From assembly GCA_949372595.1 (NCBI GenBank), contig CASIAN010000002.1:67009-131008 (forward strand): a stretch of 64,000 nucleotides of DNA. The letters run 5' to 3'. The DNA comes from CPC320 sp002336405. Its GTDB lineage: Bacteria > Pseudomonadota > Alphaproteobacteria > Rhodobacterales > Rhodobacteraceae. The translations under genes were made by a program, and so were the position numbers. Below, piece by piece: positions 63,710-64,000 of this stretch (the first letter of the stretch is position 1; each line of letters begins with the position of its first letter). The notes below the pieces were generated by a model, which worked only from the letters and a program-made list of their open reading frames with translations, was not told where the DNA came from and made no database searches.

Positions 63710-64000
63710 ACTCAGACGGCGGTTTTTGTATCAGCCTACAGGATGCGGGCGGGAGTTGCCTTAAAAAACACCATAGGTTTCTTGGCCCTTTTTGCCGCGC
63801 TGAAAGGATGGGTGGCTGTTTTTCCAGTTGGAATTTAGCATTTTTCTGTCTTATGGATTTGACGAAGCAGAGGCTGACCATCTAGAAAAAGCCGTCTGAA
63901 AAAAGCCAGTCGATTAGGCACCAATTGCCGAATTTTCACTACAAGACTTTCAGAAAAACGCTCTGGAGTGGTCAGCAGGACATACGAACTTAGTGCCGTC
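63710..64000. other. Right-edge sequence without a supported gene
   Basis: These 291 bases have no gene I can support on either strand. A short frame near 63850 reads MDLTKQRLTI then stops. The stretch may be further decayed coding sequence beside the NmrA pseudogene, or the start of a gene beyond the window. Confidence 0.4.

Overview
The window looks like a chromosome segment of an alphaproteobacterium of the order Rhodobacterales (roseobacter-like). The basis is the gene content: an aerobic form I CO dehydrogenase cluster, a MipZ-type division ATPase, alphaproteobacterial ribosomal operon order and a homogentisate operon. No rRNA or tRNA gene was found, and the species cannot be named from the sequence.

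Layout. (1) 1-8296, minus strand: a carbon monoxide oxidation cluster read coxC, coxM, coxS, coxL, coxD, coxE, coxF, then coxG, which is cut by the window edge. CoxL carries the AYRCSFR active-site loop of true (form I) CO dehydrogenases. CoxC is a membrane MHYT sensor fused to a LytTR DNA-binding domain, and a 20-bp-period direct repeat lies just downstream of coxC and upstream of coxM. (2) 8604-18447, minus strand: a tightly overlapping 12-gene catabolic run led by hmgA and fahA. It includes maiA, a flavin monooxygenase with a tiny overlapping partner gene, a metallo-beta-lactamase-fold protein, a haloalkane dehalogenase and three different thioredoxin-fold GST-like enzymes. A divergent MarR regulator with a palindromic operator sits at its head. 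(3) 18987-25753, minus strand: mipZ and the ffh / rpsP / rimM / trmD / rplS / rpmE translation and secretion cluster, with bluB and two very small genes within it.

(4) About 26306-32373: an accessory patch. A SAM methyltransferase gene is cut off in mid-fold. Then come an A+T-richer AAA_13 ATPase resembling the RloC/PrrC anticodon-nuclease family, the first codons of a dead Mre11-like nuclease, a decayed IS66 element and a decayed LysR gene. This is the most likely place for an unusual (defence-type) system. (5) 32685-61326, plus strand: an EamA transporter, secE, nusG, rplKAJL, rpoBC, a second EamA transporter, a convergent glycosyltransferase gene, then the str, S10 and spc ribosomal operons from rpsL to rpmD. 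The run ends at a terminator after rpmD, without rplO-secY. (6) 61458-64000: a GFA-family protein, a HAD phosphatase, a DUF6434 protein and a broken NmrA-like oxidoreductase gene.

How the parts fit together. CO oxidation supplies supplementary energy and is probably switched by the membrane sensor CoxC. The homogentisate operon takes aromatic breakdown products to fumarate and acetoacetate, probably under MarR control, and has acquired a dehalogenation/glutathione module at its distal end. The right half is housekeeping, with several leader structures and hairpins between genes that could set expression ratios. All functional calls come from reading motifs and gene order by eye; no database search was run.
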